This document shows positions 54,064 to 61,766 of a stretch of DNA of 64,000 nt, in pieces. The first letter of the stretch is position 1. Each line of letters starts with the position of its first letter. This DNA is from Rhizobium skierniewicense (GTDB lineage: Bacteria > Pseudomonadota > Alphaproteobacteria > Rhizobiales > Rhizobiaceae). Below the pieces are notes generated by a model that worked only from the letters and a program-made list of their open reading frames with translations, was not told where the DNA came from and made no database searches. Position numbers and translations under genes: made by a program. The stretch covers positions 124,001-188,000 of the forward strand of contig NZ_JACIDV010000001.1 in the NCBI RefSeq assembly GCF_014196515.1, in the 5' to 3' direction.

Positions 54064-54100
54064 GCTAGAGCGTTTCCTTGTTAAATTAAAACGCTCTAGC
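54064..54100. repeat. dispersed palindromic repeat, copy 2
   Basis: GCTAGAGCGTTT (54064-54075) and its exact complement AAACGCTCTAGC (54089-54100) with a 13-base loop. The core 54067-54097 matches the reverse complement of the repeat at 12038-12068 in 29 of 31 bases. It overlaps the end of the Dabb gene by a few bases and lies before the ketopantoate-reductase-like gene. Confidence 0.75.
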
Positions 54101-54395
54101 AGACGTAGTCCACCTGATGGCGGGCAATGCGAATACCTTCAAGATCAGCGCGCACCTTGGCGTGGGCAGGATGCTCCGCGTAGCACCGGAGCGCCGCCTC
54201 ATCTTCGAATTCCGAGTAGAGAACCACGTCGCAAGCGTATGGTATGCGGCTGATGTCCAGCCCCACTTCAATGGTTTTCAAGCCCGGTATCTGTCCGATC
54301 AGGCTTTCGAACTTGGTTTTGATCATGATGGCGGCATGACGCTTCTGCTCTGGCGTATCCCCGCTGACGTTCCACATGACGATATGCTTGATCAT
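54096..54395 (-). CDS. Dabb-family (stress-responsive A/B barrel) protein
   Basis: A 99-residue protein beginning MIKHIVMWNVSG, with IMIKTKFESLIGQIPGLKTIEVGLD and YACDVVLYSEFEDEAALRCYAEHPAHAKVRADL, the standard Dabb ferredoxin-like pattern (H of the IKHIV strand and the HPAH segment). Dabb proteins form dimers; some, such as olivetolic acid cyclase, catalyse cyclisation or aromatisation, while many have no known role. It is the last gene of the hydroxyquinol segment. A role in processing a polyhydroxy ring intermediate is possible but unproven. Confidence 0.8.
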   Translation of the reverse strand: MIKHIVMWNVSGDTPEQKRHAAIMIKTKFESLIGQIPGLKTIEVGLDISRIPYACDVVLYSEFEDEAALRCYAEHPAHAKVRADLEGIRIARHQVDYVC

Positions 54396-54467
54396 GGCTT
54401 ACCTCCTCAAGTCTCTATGGTGCGATCGCGCGGAGACGGCGTTGCCGCAAACGCGGTATTCAGACCG

Positions 54468-54623
54468 CTAATGCATCCGCCGCGGTGCAAGCGCGGGTTT
54501 ATGGACCTGTCTCTTGGCGGCCTCTTCCGGACCGCCCAGACCGTCGTCCACGACATGGGCCGATCCCAACTCACGCATCCAGCTCGATACGATTTGCAAA
54601 CACTTGCTTAGCCACGTCTTCAT
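54468..54623 (-). CDS. candidate 51-residue small protein
   Basis: ATG at 54623 with GGGAGGGAACGAG immediately upstream, 28 bases after the maleylacetate reductase stop codon and 72 bases before the Dabb start. The N-terminus (MKTWLSKCLQIVSSWMRELG) is amphipathic; the remainder (AAKRQVHKPALAPRRMH at the end) is basic. Ribosome-binding site and operon position are the only support. I do not recognise it. Confidence 0.35.
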   Translation of the reverse strand: MKTWLSKCLQIVSSWMRELGSAHVVDDGLGGPEEAAKRQVHKPALAPRRMH

Positions 54624-54651
54624 CTCGTTCCCTCCCATCCTTTTGCATTCC

Positions 54652-55710
54652 TCATCCCGGCCGTCGGCCCTCATAGGCGTTCGCCAGCAGGCGGCGAAGT
54701 CCTTCCCCTTCAAGCTCCCGTGGGTTCCAATAGGCATTCGCCATCGCCTGTTCGACAGCAGGATCAATGCCATCGGCGGGCATGCCCATCGATTTCAGCG
54801 CCATGGACGCGCCGAGCTTCTCCGCGAGATCAAAGAGCCCCCCCGCAGCATCACTTGCACCAAGCGCGCCCGCGACACGCCTCATAGCCTCGGGAGCGGC
54901 TGGTGCGTTGTAGGCCACGGCATGCGGTAGAAGTGCCGTGTGCATAGGCGCATGGGGTAGATTGAACATCCCGCCGAGCGTATGGCAAAGCTTGTGGTGC
55001 AACGCCATGCCGACGGATCCCAGGCACAGGCCGCAGAGCCAGGCGCCGTAAAGCGCATCCGCCCTTGCATCCGGATCATCCGGCTGGCGGGCAATGATGG
55101 GAAGGGCACGGGCAAAGGCCGAAATCCCCTGCTCGGCCAGCAGTGAGATGACGGGATTGCCTTCCCGTGCATAGAGAGCTTCCACCGCGTGAGCCACGGC
55201 GTTCAGACCACTGGTCACGGACATGGCAACCGGCAGCGTCAAGGTAAGGTCGACATCGTAGACGATGACCTCAGGCAGGATGCGCGGATCAGATTTTGTA
55301 ACCTTTCGGCCATGCTCGGTCTCACCAAGAATAGGCGTTGCCTCCGATCCGGCATAGGTCGTCGGCACCACGATCTGTGGCAGATCGGTGCGAAAGGCGA
55401 TCGCCTTGCCAAGGCCGGTCGTGGACCCGCCACCAAACGAGAGCAGGGCATTGGCGCCGACGTGCTCAACCATACTCAGTGCATCGACAGTCACGTCCAC
55501 CGGCGTGTGCATCTGCGCCTTGGGGTAAAGGCCCGCAAAGCGCTGCCCCAGAACCGTCGCTATGGCTTCAGCCTGCTCTGCCTGCTCGGGGGTCGACAGG
55601 ACCAGTACCCGATCGACCGACAAGCGCTCGGCCTCCTGCGCCAGAGTTCCGATTGTGCCACGTCCGAAGACGACACGCGCGGGCTGACTACGATAGACAA
55701 AATTCTGCAT
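54652..55710 (-). CDS. maleylacetate reductase (iron-containing alcohol dehydrogenase family)
   Basis: A 352-residue enzyme with the maleylacetate reductase N-terminus (FVYRSQPARVVFGRGTIGTL), nucleotide-binding SFGGGSTTGLGKAIA, VPTTYAGSEATPILGETE and the metal-region HHKLCHTLGGMFNLPHAPMHTALLPHAVAYN. It reduces maleylacetate to 3-oxoadipate with NAD(P)H. Its gene begins two bases after the stop codon of the hydroxyquinol 1,2-dioxygenase, whose product it consumes, so the pair is a classical lower pathway for 1,2,4-trihydroxybenzene. Confidence 0.9.
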   Translation of the reverse strand: MQNFVYRSQPARVVFGRGTIGTLAQEAERLSVDRVLVLSTPEQAEQAEAIATVLGQRFAGLYPKAQMHTPVDVTVDALSMVEHVGANALLSFGGGSTTGLGKAIAFRTDLPQIVVPTTYAGSEATPILGETEHGRKVTKSDPRILPEVIVYDVDLTLTLPVAMSVTSGLNAVAHAVEALYAREGNPVISLLAEQGISAFARALPIIARQPDDPDARADALYGAWLCGLCLGSVGMALHHKLCHTLGGMFNLPHAPMHTALLPHAVAYNAPAAPEAMRRVAGALGASDAAGGLFDLAEKLGASMALKSMGMPADGIDPAVEQAMANAYWNPRELEGEGLRRLLANAYEGRRPG

Positions 55711-55712
55711 GC

Positions 55713-56627
55713 CTAACCTTCCAGTTTCTGCTGTGGCGTCACCAGCACGAAGTCACAGGTAACGGCCTGGAATGGGTTGGAAAAACCCAGCTCCGACGCC
55801 CTTGCCGGATCGTCGACAGCGTGGAAGTCCGCGATAAGATCCTGCTTCACACCAAAGACCGCATCGGAATGCAGATAGGGGCAATCCGGCGTGAAAATAT
55901 GCGTTGTGATCGGCTCGAAGCCAGCGGCACCGACAATAAAGTGGATATGAGCAGGCCGGTAGGGATGACGACCCATCTGGCCGAGCAATTTGCCAACGGG
56001 ACCGTCATCGGGGATCGGGTAGTATTTCGGACGCACCGACTTGAACCAGTATCGGCCGTCAGCATCGGTCGTGAAGATGCCGCGCAGGTTCATCTCGGGT
56101 TGAACGCCCTTCTGCTGAACATCATAGAACCCGTCTTCATTGGCCTGCCATACGTCAAGCATGGCACCAGCGATGGGCTGGCCCTGTGTATCGGTGACGC
56201 GCCCCGTCACAACAAGCGGTTCGCCCTTGCCGTCGAGGCAGATGTTGGCGCCACTCTCGTAGCGCGGGGCATCAGCGACGTGGAAGGGACCGAGGACCGT
56301 TGTTTCTGTCGCACCCGATGGTTTTCGGTTGTTGATGGCGTCAACGAGCATCGAGACGCCCAATATATCCGATAGCAGGATGTATTCCTGTCGCCAGTCG
56401 TTGCATATCTGGCCGGTCTCGGTCAGGAACGTGATCGCCTTGCCCCATTCCTCCTGTGTCGGCTCCACTTCCTTCACGAACGCATGCAGATGCCGGATGG
56501 CGGAATCCATGATCTCCCGCAGACGCGGATCGGAGTCGCTAGCGATCCTTGCGATGACGACCTCAGCGGAATCATCCTCGGAGAAGTAGCCGCTTTCGGC
56601 CTCGTGGTTGCGCGGATCAGTCGTCAT
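55713..56627 (-). CDS. hydroxyquinol 1,2-dioxygenase (intradiol ring-cleavage)
   Basis: A 304-residue intradiol dioxygenase. The N-terminal helical dimerisation domain (about 1-100, including LRGIMDSAIRHLHAF-like LREIMDSAIRHLHAFVKEVEP) precedes the catalytic domain with TVLGPFHVADAP, GAMLDVWQANEDGFYDVQ, SVRPKYYPIPDDGPVG and HPYRPAHIHFIVGAAGFEPITTHIF. The two tyrosines and the H-x-H pair are the non-haem iron ligands. The sequence resembles hydroxyquinol rather than catechol dioxygenases, and the downstream maleylacetate reductase agrees. It converts 1,2,4-trihydroxybenzene to maleylacetate in the cytoplasm. Confidence 0.9.
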   Translation of the reverse strand: MTTDPRNHEAESGYFSEDDSAEVVIARIASDSDPRLREIMDSAIRHLHAFVKEVEPTQEEWGKAITFLTETGQICNDWRQEYILLSDILGVSMLVDAINNRKPSGATETTVLGPFHVADAPRYESGANICLDGKGEPLVVTGRVTDTQGQPIAGAMLDVWQANEDGFYDVQQKGVQPEMNLRGIFTTDADGRYWFKSVRPKYYPIPDDGPVGKLLGQMGRHPYRPAHIHFIVGAAGFEPITTHIFTPDCPYLHSDAVFGVKQDLIADFHAVDDPARASELGFSNPFQAVTCDFVLVTPQQKLEG

Positions 56628-56719
56628 GTTGTCACCCTTTCCTGATGTCCGTTACGGAACCATGTGATTGGCGCAAAGGCGGTGTGAGCCTCGGTGAAGG
56701 ATTTGGTGGCGCCATGATC

Positions 56720-57703
56720 TCAAACATTCAACAGAGTAATCTTGATGCTCTTGGTCGCGTCTTTTCCAAAGCCGAAAGCCTGGACGGCATCCGTCAGCGC
56801 ATAGTCGTGCGTCTGGATCGGCGACAGGTCGATGCCGGTACGCTCAAGGAACCGAATGGCTGCGGGCCACACGCCTGGTGACCCGATGCAACCCCGGACC
56901 GTCAGGTTCTTCATCTGGATCTGCCCGATGACCACGGGAACGCTGCGCCCGATATTGATGCCAACCATCGACATACGGCCGTCTTCACGCGCGTAGTCAA
57001 ACGCCGCAGCCAGCGAAGCGTCATGGCCAGAGGCTTCGACAACCAGATCCGCGCCATGGCCGCCGGTCATTTCGCGAATGCGATCGGCCGCACCGCCATC
57101 GCTCGGGTCGAGTGCCGCATCTGCGCCAAGCTTGAGCGCCACCTCCCGACGGGATGCCAAGGGGTCAACGACAATCACGCGAGCACCCATTCCGATGGCA
57201 GCTGCCGCCGAAACGAGCCCAATCGTGCCGCCGCCGGAAACGACCACCGTCTCGCTTGCATTGGTGCCGCCGGAACGCAGAACGGCATAGAAACCGCAAG
57301 TGAAAGGCTCGATCAGAGCCGCCTTCTTGTCATCGACGGCGTCGGGCAGCTTGTGCAGCCATTCCGGATTGACGTTGAAGAATTCCCGATCGGCACCGTT
57401 CATGGAAAAGCCGAAATGGTGGAGACGCTCGGGGGTGCGCACCACGCATTCGCCCACCACCCTGTCGCCGATCTTGAAACCAGTCACATTGCGGCCGACC
57501 TCAACGATTTCACCACTCCACTCGTGACCTGGTGTCACGGGATAGGAGATCGGTATGATGTACCGGCCGGCGAGCAGCTCATAGTCGGAGTGGCAAATGC
57601 CGACCGCACGGGTCCGTACCAGAACCTCGTTGGGAGACATCTGCGGCATGTCCAGATCCGCGATTACGGGCTTGTCCGGTGCTTCGAATACCAAGGCTTT
57701 CAT
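56720..57703 (-). CDS. MDR-type (zinc-alcohol-dehydrogenase-like) oxidoreductase, polyol type
   Basis: A 327-residue medium-chain dehydrogenase: catalytic-site GICHSDYEL and TPGHEWSGEIVEVG, cofactor motif VVVSGGGTIGLVSAAAAIGMGARVIVVD, substrate domain ending DAVQAFGFGKDATKSIKITLLNV. The lobe that normally has four structural-zinc cysteines reads VVGECVVRTPERLHHFGFSMNGADREFF and lacks them. Related to L-threonine and L-idonate/sorbitol dehydrogenases. It lies between the Gfo/Idh/MocA and dioxygenase genes. A polyol or cyclitol alcohol is the probable substrate. Confidence 0.82.
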   Translation of the reverse strand: MKALVFEAPDKPVIADLDMPQMSPNEVLVRTRAVGICHSDYELLAGRYIIPISYPVTPGHEWSGEIVEVGRNVTGFKIGDRVVGECVVRTPERLHHFGFSMNGADREFFNVNPEWLHKLPDAVDDKKAALIEPFTCGFYAVLRSGGTNASETVVVSGGGTIGLVSAAAAIGMGARVIVVDPLASRREVALKLGADAALDPSDGGAADRIREMTGGHGADLVVEASGHDASLAAAFDYAREDGRMSMVGINIGRSVPVVIGQIQMKNLTVRGCIGSPGVWPAAIRFLERTGIDLSPIQTHDYALTDAVQAFGFGKDATKSIKITLLNV

Positions 57704-57716
57704 AGCAACCTTCCTG

Positions 57717-58730
57717 TCACAGTGTTTCGACCAAGCCCGTGCGGGCAGATCGGATAATGGCTTCCAGCAAGGCGATGTTGTTGATCATGTCCTCGCCGCT
57801 GATCGGGTAGGCGTCCAGGCCGCGCACCGCACGGGCAAAGGCACGCAGGTTGTCTCGAACCGGTTCGGCAGGAGCCACCTCACGAATGGTGATCTGCTGC
57901 CCCTTCCATCCCTCTGTGACGATCCAGCCATCCGGCGATTCGACATGCGCCTTGTCCCGCACTTCGATCCATCCAAGCGTGCCGAAGATCGCAAAGCGGG
58001 AAATGAAGGGCGTCGCAAGCGTTGCCGATACATAGGCAGATCCACCGCCCTTGAAGCGGACATGCGCGCTCATCGTGTCCCCTTGCGGAATCTGGGAGGC
58101 CAGGTTTTCACAGATGACCCGCACATCTGAAGGCGGTCCCATCAGCTTTACCGACAGATCCGTCAGATGGATGCCGGTGGCCGTCATACCGCCTGCCGGT
58201 GCCTGTTCTGCATCCAGCCGCCAATTGGAAGGGTCCAGCGTCAGAAACTTGTCGTGGCTGAAATTCGCCTCGATCTGCAACAGGCGACCGAGACGTCCGG
58301 ACGTTGCCGCCTCGAGAATGTCGGCAATCGGTGGTTCGAACCGACGCTCATGACCCATGCCAAGGACGAGGCCCGCGTTCTGGCAGAGCGCAACAGAGGC
58401 TTCGGCCTCCCTTCGGGTCATGGCCAGAGGCTTTTCACAAAAGACATGTTTTCCGGCGGCGACAGCTTGCGCAATCTGCCCCTGATGCAGCGCGTGCGGC
58501 GTCGCCAGGATCACGGCTTCGACGTGTGGATCTGCAAGCGCCGCAGAAAGGTCCGAGGAAAACCGCATGCCAAGATCGGCGGCAAAACCCTGCACGTCCA
58601 TATTGGGGTCAACACCATGGACGAAACGCATCTCTGCCCCACCGGCGTTGACGAGGGACGCCATCTTCTTGCCCCACCAGCCAAGGCCCACAATCGCAGC
58701 ACCGACAGGACGTTTTTCTGCCGCGCTCAT
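57717..58730 (-). CDS. Gfo/Idh/MocA-family oxidoreductase
   Basis: A 337-residue NAD(P)-dependent enzyme. Rossmann motif AAIVGLGWWGKKMASLV near residue 12, ILATPHALHQGQIAQAVAAGKHVFCEKPLAMTRREAEA with the catalytic EKP lysine near residue 100, and the C-terminal beta-sheet domain with GGMTATGIHLTDL. Family members oxidise inositols, inososes and sugars at a ring hydroxyl. It overlaps the YciI gene by four bases and precedes an MDR dehydrogenase. Together with the sugar-type transporter this suggests cyclitol or sugar oxidation. Confidence 0.88.
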   Translation of the reverse strand: MSAAEKRPVGAAIVGLGWWGKKMASLVNAGGAEMRFVHGVDPNMDVQGFAADLGMRFSSDLSAALADPHVEAVILATPHALHQGQIAQAVAAGKHVFCEKPLAMTRREAEASVALCQNAGLVLGMGHERRFEPPIADILEAATSGRLGRLLQIEANFSHDKFLTLDPSNWRLDAEQAPAGGMTATGIHLTDLSVKLMGPPSDVRVICENLASQIPQGDTMSAHVRFKGGGSAYVSATLATPFISRFAIFGTLGWIEVRDKAHVESPDGWIVTEGWKGQQITIREVAPAEPVRDNLRAFARAVRGLDAYPISGEDMINNIALLEAIIRSARTGLVETL

Positions 58731-59011
58731 CGATTGTCGACCCGCTTGCTGAACGGATGAATATTCACAGAAGCCCAGACACCGGCAACACTGAAAGGAT
58801 CGGCCTTGTTGAAAGCGACGACCTCTTCCTTGGTTTCAGCTTCGAACAGGAAGAGCGAGCCGATCATCGTCTCGTCATCGTCCGCAAGAAGCGGACCTGA
58901 GATGATGGTCTTCGTCTTGCCAGCGGCAAGGTAGGCTTTGTGGGCATCATAATGGGAAAGCCGTTTCTCGACGCCGCCAGGGTGATCAAGGCAATGAACG
59001 ATGTAATGCAT
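58727..59011 (-). CDS. YciI-family protein
   Basis: The ATG at 59011 (94 residues) has AGAGG eight bases upstream. Sequence MHYIVHCLDHPGG, KRLSHYDAHKAYLAAGK with the family histidine/aspartate pair, and KADPFSVAGVWASVNIHPF are standard for YciI-like alpha-beta barrel proteins, which resemble muconolactone isomerase. It may act on a small carboxylic or keto intermediate of the pathway. Overlaps the Gfo/Idh/MocA gene by four bases. Confidence 0.82.
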   Translation of the reverse strand: MHYIVHCLDHPGGVEKRLSHYDAHKAYLAAGKTKTIISGPLLADDDETMIGSLFLFEAETKEEVVAFNKADPFSVAGVWASVNIHPFSKRVDNR

Positions 59012-59151
59012 GACGAAACCTCTTTGATTCAGGCGTTTCAGGTCTTGCAAGCAGCCTGGTCAGCCAGGTGCCGCATTTTGGTGATCAGTGCCAAACGTGC
59101 CGCCGCGTTACACTCTTGTCGTCAGCAGTCTGAGACAGGGCTCGTCGGGGT

Positions 59152-60225
59152 TCACCCCTTCATGTTGACGAGGATCTTCATGTGAGAGGCGTTCGGATCG
59201 AGCAGCGCCTCGAACCCCTTGTCGACTACATCCTCCGGAGAAATCTGCGCGGTGACAATCTGCTCGACCGGGAAAATGCCCGCGCCGATCATCTGCGCAA
59301 TCCGTGGCCAGATCGTCACCGGATAGCACCATGTCGCCTCGACCGTGATGTCCTTCAGTGCCCACAGCATGGCGTCGATAGCAGCGGGTTTTACGTGCAG
59401 TCCGACCTGGACGACGGTTCCCTGACGTCTGACGGCTGCGGCACAAAGATTAAGCGAGGCTTCCGCACCGACGCATTCGAGCGCGACGTCGACACCCACC
59501 CCATCTTCCGTATGCTGACGGAACAGGGCTGTCGTATCTGTCTCGCGTGGATCGAAGACGATTGCCTCCGGCACAAGTTTCTTCGCCAGCGCCCGGCGAT
59601 TGGCATTGAGTTCGGAGACGAAAATGGTCGTTGCACCAGCCGCGCGGGTGGCAAGCAGAACGAGCGCACCGATCGGGCCCACACCGGACACCAGAACAGT
59701 GCTTCCCGCTTCCACCCCGCCGCGATCGACCCCGTAGAGGGCAACAGCCGCCGGTTCGATCATCGCAGCCTGAACGTCACTCACACTGTCGGGCACCGGA
59801 AAAACATTGTAGCCATTGACAACAGCCAGTTCGCCCATTCCACCCCAGTCCCAGGAGAGACCGACACAGGCCATCTTTTCGCTCAGGTGATAGAGCCCAC
59901 GGCGTCCATAATAATCGTCACGTGGCGAGATGAGTGGCTGCACGGACACTCGGGTTCCCGGCGTGACATGGGTCACGTTGCGGCCAACCTCAATCACGCG
60001 CGCCGAGAACTCATGTCCGAGGATTTGCGGTAGGATCGCGCCAGAATAGACATGGGGCGTCGCTGGCGTGACAATCGGTCCGGCGATGTATTCGTGCAGA
60101 TCCGTTCCGCAGATGCCGCAGACCAATGGCTCGATGAGCACCATATCATCTGAAAGCGGCCCAGAGGGCGCTGGCACATCTTCGACCCGAATATCTTTGC
60201 GCGTATAATAACGAACTGCTTTCAC
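59152..60225 (-). CDS. MDR-type dehydrogenase (2,3-butanediol dehydrogenase-like)
   Basis: Start at GTG 60225 (357 residues), with GGGAAGGA upstream, giving MKAVRYYTRKDIRVEDV; a TTG at 60255 is less likely. Catalytic zinc region CGICGTDLHEYIAGP, GHEFSARVIEVG and cofactor motif VLVSGVGPIGALVLLATRAAGA. The structural-zinc lobe is replaced by PLISPRDDYYGRRGLYHLSEKMACVGL without the four cysteines. It belongs to the butanediol/sorbitol dehydrogenase branch and probably oxidises a vicinal diol. First long gene of the minus-strand operon. Confidence 0.83.
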   Translation of the reverse strand: MKAVRYYTRKDIRVEDVPAPSGPLSDDMVLIEPLVCGICGTDLHEYIAGPIVTPATPHVYSGAILPQILGHEFSARVIEVGRNVTHVTPGTRVSVQPLISPRDDYYGRRGLYHLSEKMACVGLSWDWGGMGELAVVNGYNVFPVPDSVSDVQAAMIEPAAVALYGVDRGGVEAGSTVLVSGVGPIGALVLLATRAAGATTIFVSELNANRRALAKKLVPEAIVFDPRETDTTALFRQHTEDGVGVDVALECVGAEASLNLCAAAVRRQGTVVQVGLHVKPAAIDAMLWALKDITVEATWCYPVTIWPRIAQMIGAGIFPVEQIVTAQISPEDVVDKGFEALLDPNASHMKILVNMKG

Positions 60226-60313
60226 CTGCTTGTCCTTCCCATACAACCGGCTCAACCTCGCGAACCATGAATATCGTCATCAAACCACCGAGCGTTCAGA
60301 TGCCCTCTGTTGG

Positions 60314-60421
60314 CTATCGCGCAGGGAGAACCGCACAAGGGCTTTCCATGAGGCGGCGCGACCATTCGTCCAGCCAGCGCTCACGCTTGAAAAACAGAAA
60401 ATTCCGATAACGTTGCTGCAT
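60314..60421 (-). CDS. candidate 35-residue small protein or leader peptide
   Basis: ATG at 60421 with a near-perfect ribosome-binding site (GGAGGAGG, seven bases upstream). The peptide (MQQRYRNFLFFKRERWLDEW, then SRRLMESPCAVLPAR) is aromatic and charged, with an amphipathic helix-like start. It precedes the first dehydrogenase gene of the minus operon by 88 bases. It may be a regulatory leader or a small functional protein. Not recognised. Confidence 0.45.
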   Translation of the reverse strand: MQQRYRNFLFFKRERWLDEWSRRLMESPCAVLPAR

Positions 60422-60594
60422 CACGAATCCTCCTCCGACCCTCGATCTGACCTCAGGCAACAGAAATCGCTTGCAAAGTGCCGTAAAGCACGCCTGCAAC
60501 ATCCTCTTGTTTCTGTCAGCTTTTCCTCCCACGGAACGCTGAACGATCCGATGGCAACGCTAATGGATTACCCAACGCCTCACAGCCGAAGATT

Positions 60595-60609
60595 TATCCG
60601 AAACGGATA
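60595..60609. promoter_or_regulatory. candidate operator palindrome
   Basis: TATCCG and CGGATA separated by AAA, a perfect six-base inverted repeat in the divergent region between two catabolic units. Confidence 0.35.
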
Positions 60610-60766
60610 TTTTGTGCCGAGCTTTCGATCGGCAGTTCGCCATAGTGATGGGCGGGAGAGCATGACGCGGCGCGCCGGACGTGCAGCTTCAACATGAGCG
60701 CTCCGTGAACGAGAGCCGGTTCGCTGGCTCGCCATGAGTGAGTGACGACACGGACGGGAGGGTACC

Positions 60767-61669
60767 ATGAACGAAAAGGTTTCGGTCGGATGGGCTGGCA
60801 TCGGCAAAATGGGGGCGCCCATGAGCCGCCGCGTGCTGGATGCGGGTTATCGGCTTCACGTCTACGAGCCACTGCCGGAAAACCGGGCGACAATCGTCGC
60901 CGAGGGTGCAGACGTCGCCCACACGCTGGAAGACCTCGCCGCTGTATCTGATGTGGTTATCCTCACCATTCCCAACGATGCCGTATTGCGTGATCTCATT
61001 TTTGGGGCCGGAGGGCTCGCCGGCGTGATGAAAGCTGGCCAGACATTGATCGAGATGAGCACTGTCTCACCCGCGATCTCTGCCGAGGTGAACGAAGCCA
61101 TGGCTGCACTTGGTGTGGCTTACCTGCGGGCACCGGTCTCAGGCAGCACGGCGACGGCGTCCGCTGGTACGCTTTCCGTCATGGCGTCAGGACCGGAACA
61201 GGCATACAAAAATGCCGAACCGATCTTCGAGTGCTTTTCCGCCCGCCGCTTCTACGTCGGCCAGGCGGAAGAGGCACGCTATCTGAAACTTGTTCTCAAC
61301 GCGATGGTGGGTGCCACGTCAGCGCTTCTCGGGGAGGCCCTGACACTTGGTCTCAAGGGCAATCTATCGCTCGATACGATGCTCAATGTCATTTGCGAGA
61401 GCGCGGTTGCCTCGCCCCTGATCGCCTACAAGCGGGATTTGCTGGTCCAGCGCAACTTCGACCCTGCCTTCTCTGTGGCGCAGATGATGAAAGACTTCGA
61501 TCTCATCCTCGACGCTGCGCGCGCAGATCATATTCCGATGTACATGGCGTCGATGATCCGTCAGCAATACGAAGCCGCATATGCAGAAGGATTGGCGGAG
61601 AAGGACTTCTTCGTGCTTTTCGAGCAATCCGAACGCCTTGCCGGGATTGTGCCGCCAGTTGCCGAATAG
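60767..61669 (+). CDS. NAD(P)-dependent oxidoreductase (6-phosphogluconate/3-hydroxyisobutyrate dehydrogenase family)
   Basis: A 300-residue beta-hydroxyacid dehydrogenase with GGGAGG before the ATG. N-terminal cofactor motif VGWAGIGKMGAPMSRRVL; substrate loop LRAPVSGSTATASAGTLSVMASG; catalytic lysine segment ARYLKLVLNAMVG; C-terminal helices with FSVAQMMKDFDLILDAA. The family oxidises 3-hydroxy acids such as 3-hydroxyisobutyrate, tartronate or related aldonates. It is divergent from the dehydrogenase/dioxygenase operon and followed by the regulator gene. Confidence 0.85.
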   Translation: MNEKVSVGWAGIGKMGAPMSRRVLDAGYRLHVYEPLPENRATIVAEGADVAHTLEDLAAVSDVVILTIPNDAVLRDLIFGAGGLAGVMKAGQTLIEMSTVSPAISAEVNEAMAALGVAYLRAPVSGSTATASAGTLSVMASGPEQAYKNAEPIFECFSARRFYVGQAEEARYLKLVLNAMVGATSALLGEALTLGLKGNLSLDTMLNVICESAVASPLIAYKRDLLVQRNFDPAFSVAQMMKDFDLILDAARADHIPMYMASMIRQQYEAAYAEGLAEKDFFVLFEQSERLAGIVPPVAE

Positions 61670-61766
61670 CCCCAACAAACCAGCATGGGACATGGACCGC
61701 GCCTAGCCAAAGGGCGCGCCAGCCGCTAGGAACATCGTCACAATGCGCGACGGACGGGAGGCCGAC

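Larger units (their letters stand above)
60226..60766. other. divergent intergenic region with candidate operator
   Basis: About 540 bases between the minus-strand operon and the plus-strand 6PGDH-family gene. It holds the 35-residue minus ORF at 60314-60421 and a short palindrome TATCCG-AAA-CGGATA at 60595-60609, a plausible operator. Nothing else is convincing. Confidence 0.5.

Noticed and set aside
58325-58345. TTCGAACC, resembling a tRNA T-loop
   Set aside because: It is inside the Gfo/Idh/MocA coding sequence and no acceptor stem or anticodon arm can be drawn around it.
60230-60697. 155-codon plus-strand ORF in the divergent intergenic region
   Set aside because: No ribosome-binding site, no protein-like pattern, and it runs antisense to the well-supported 35-residue ORF.
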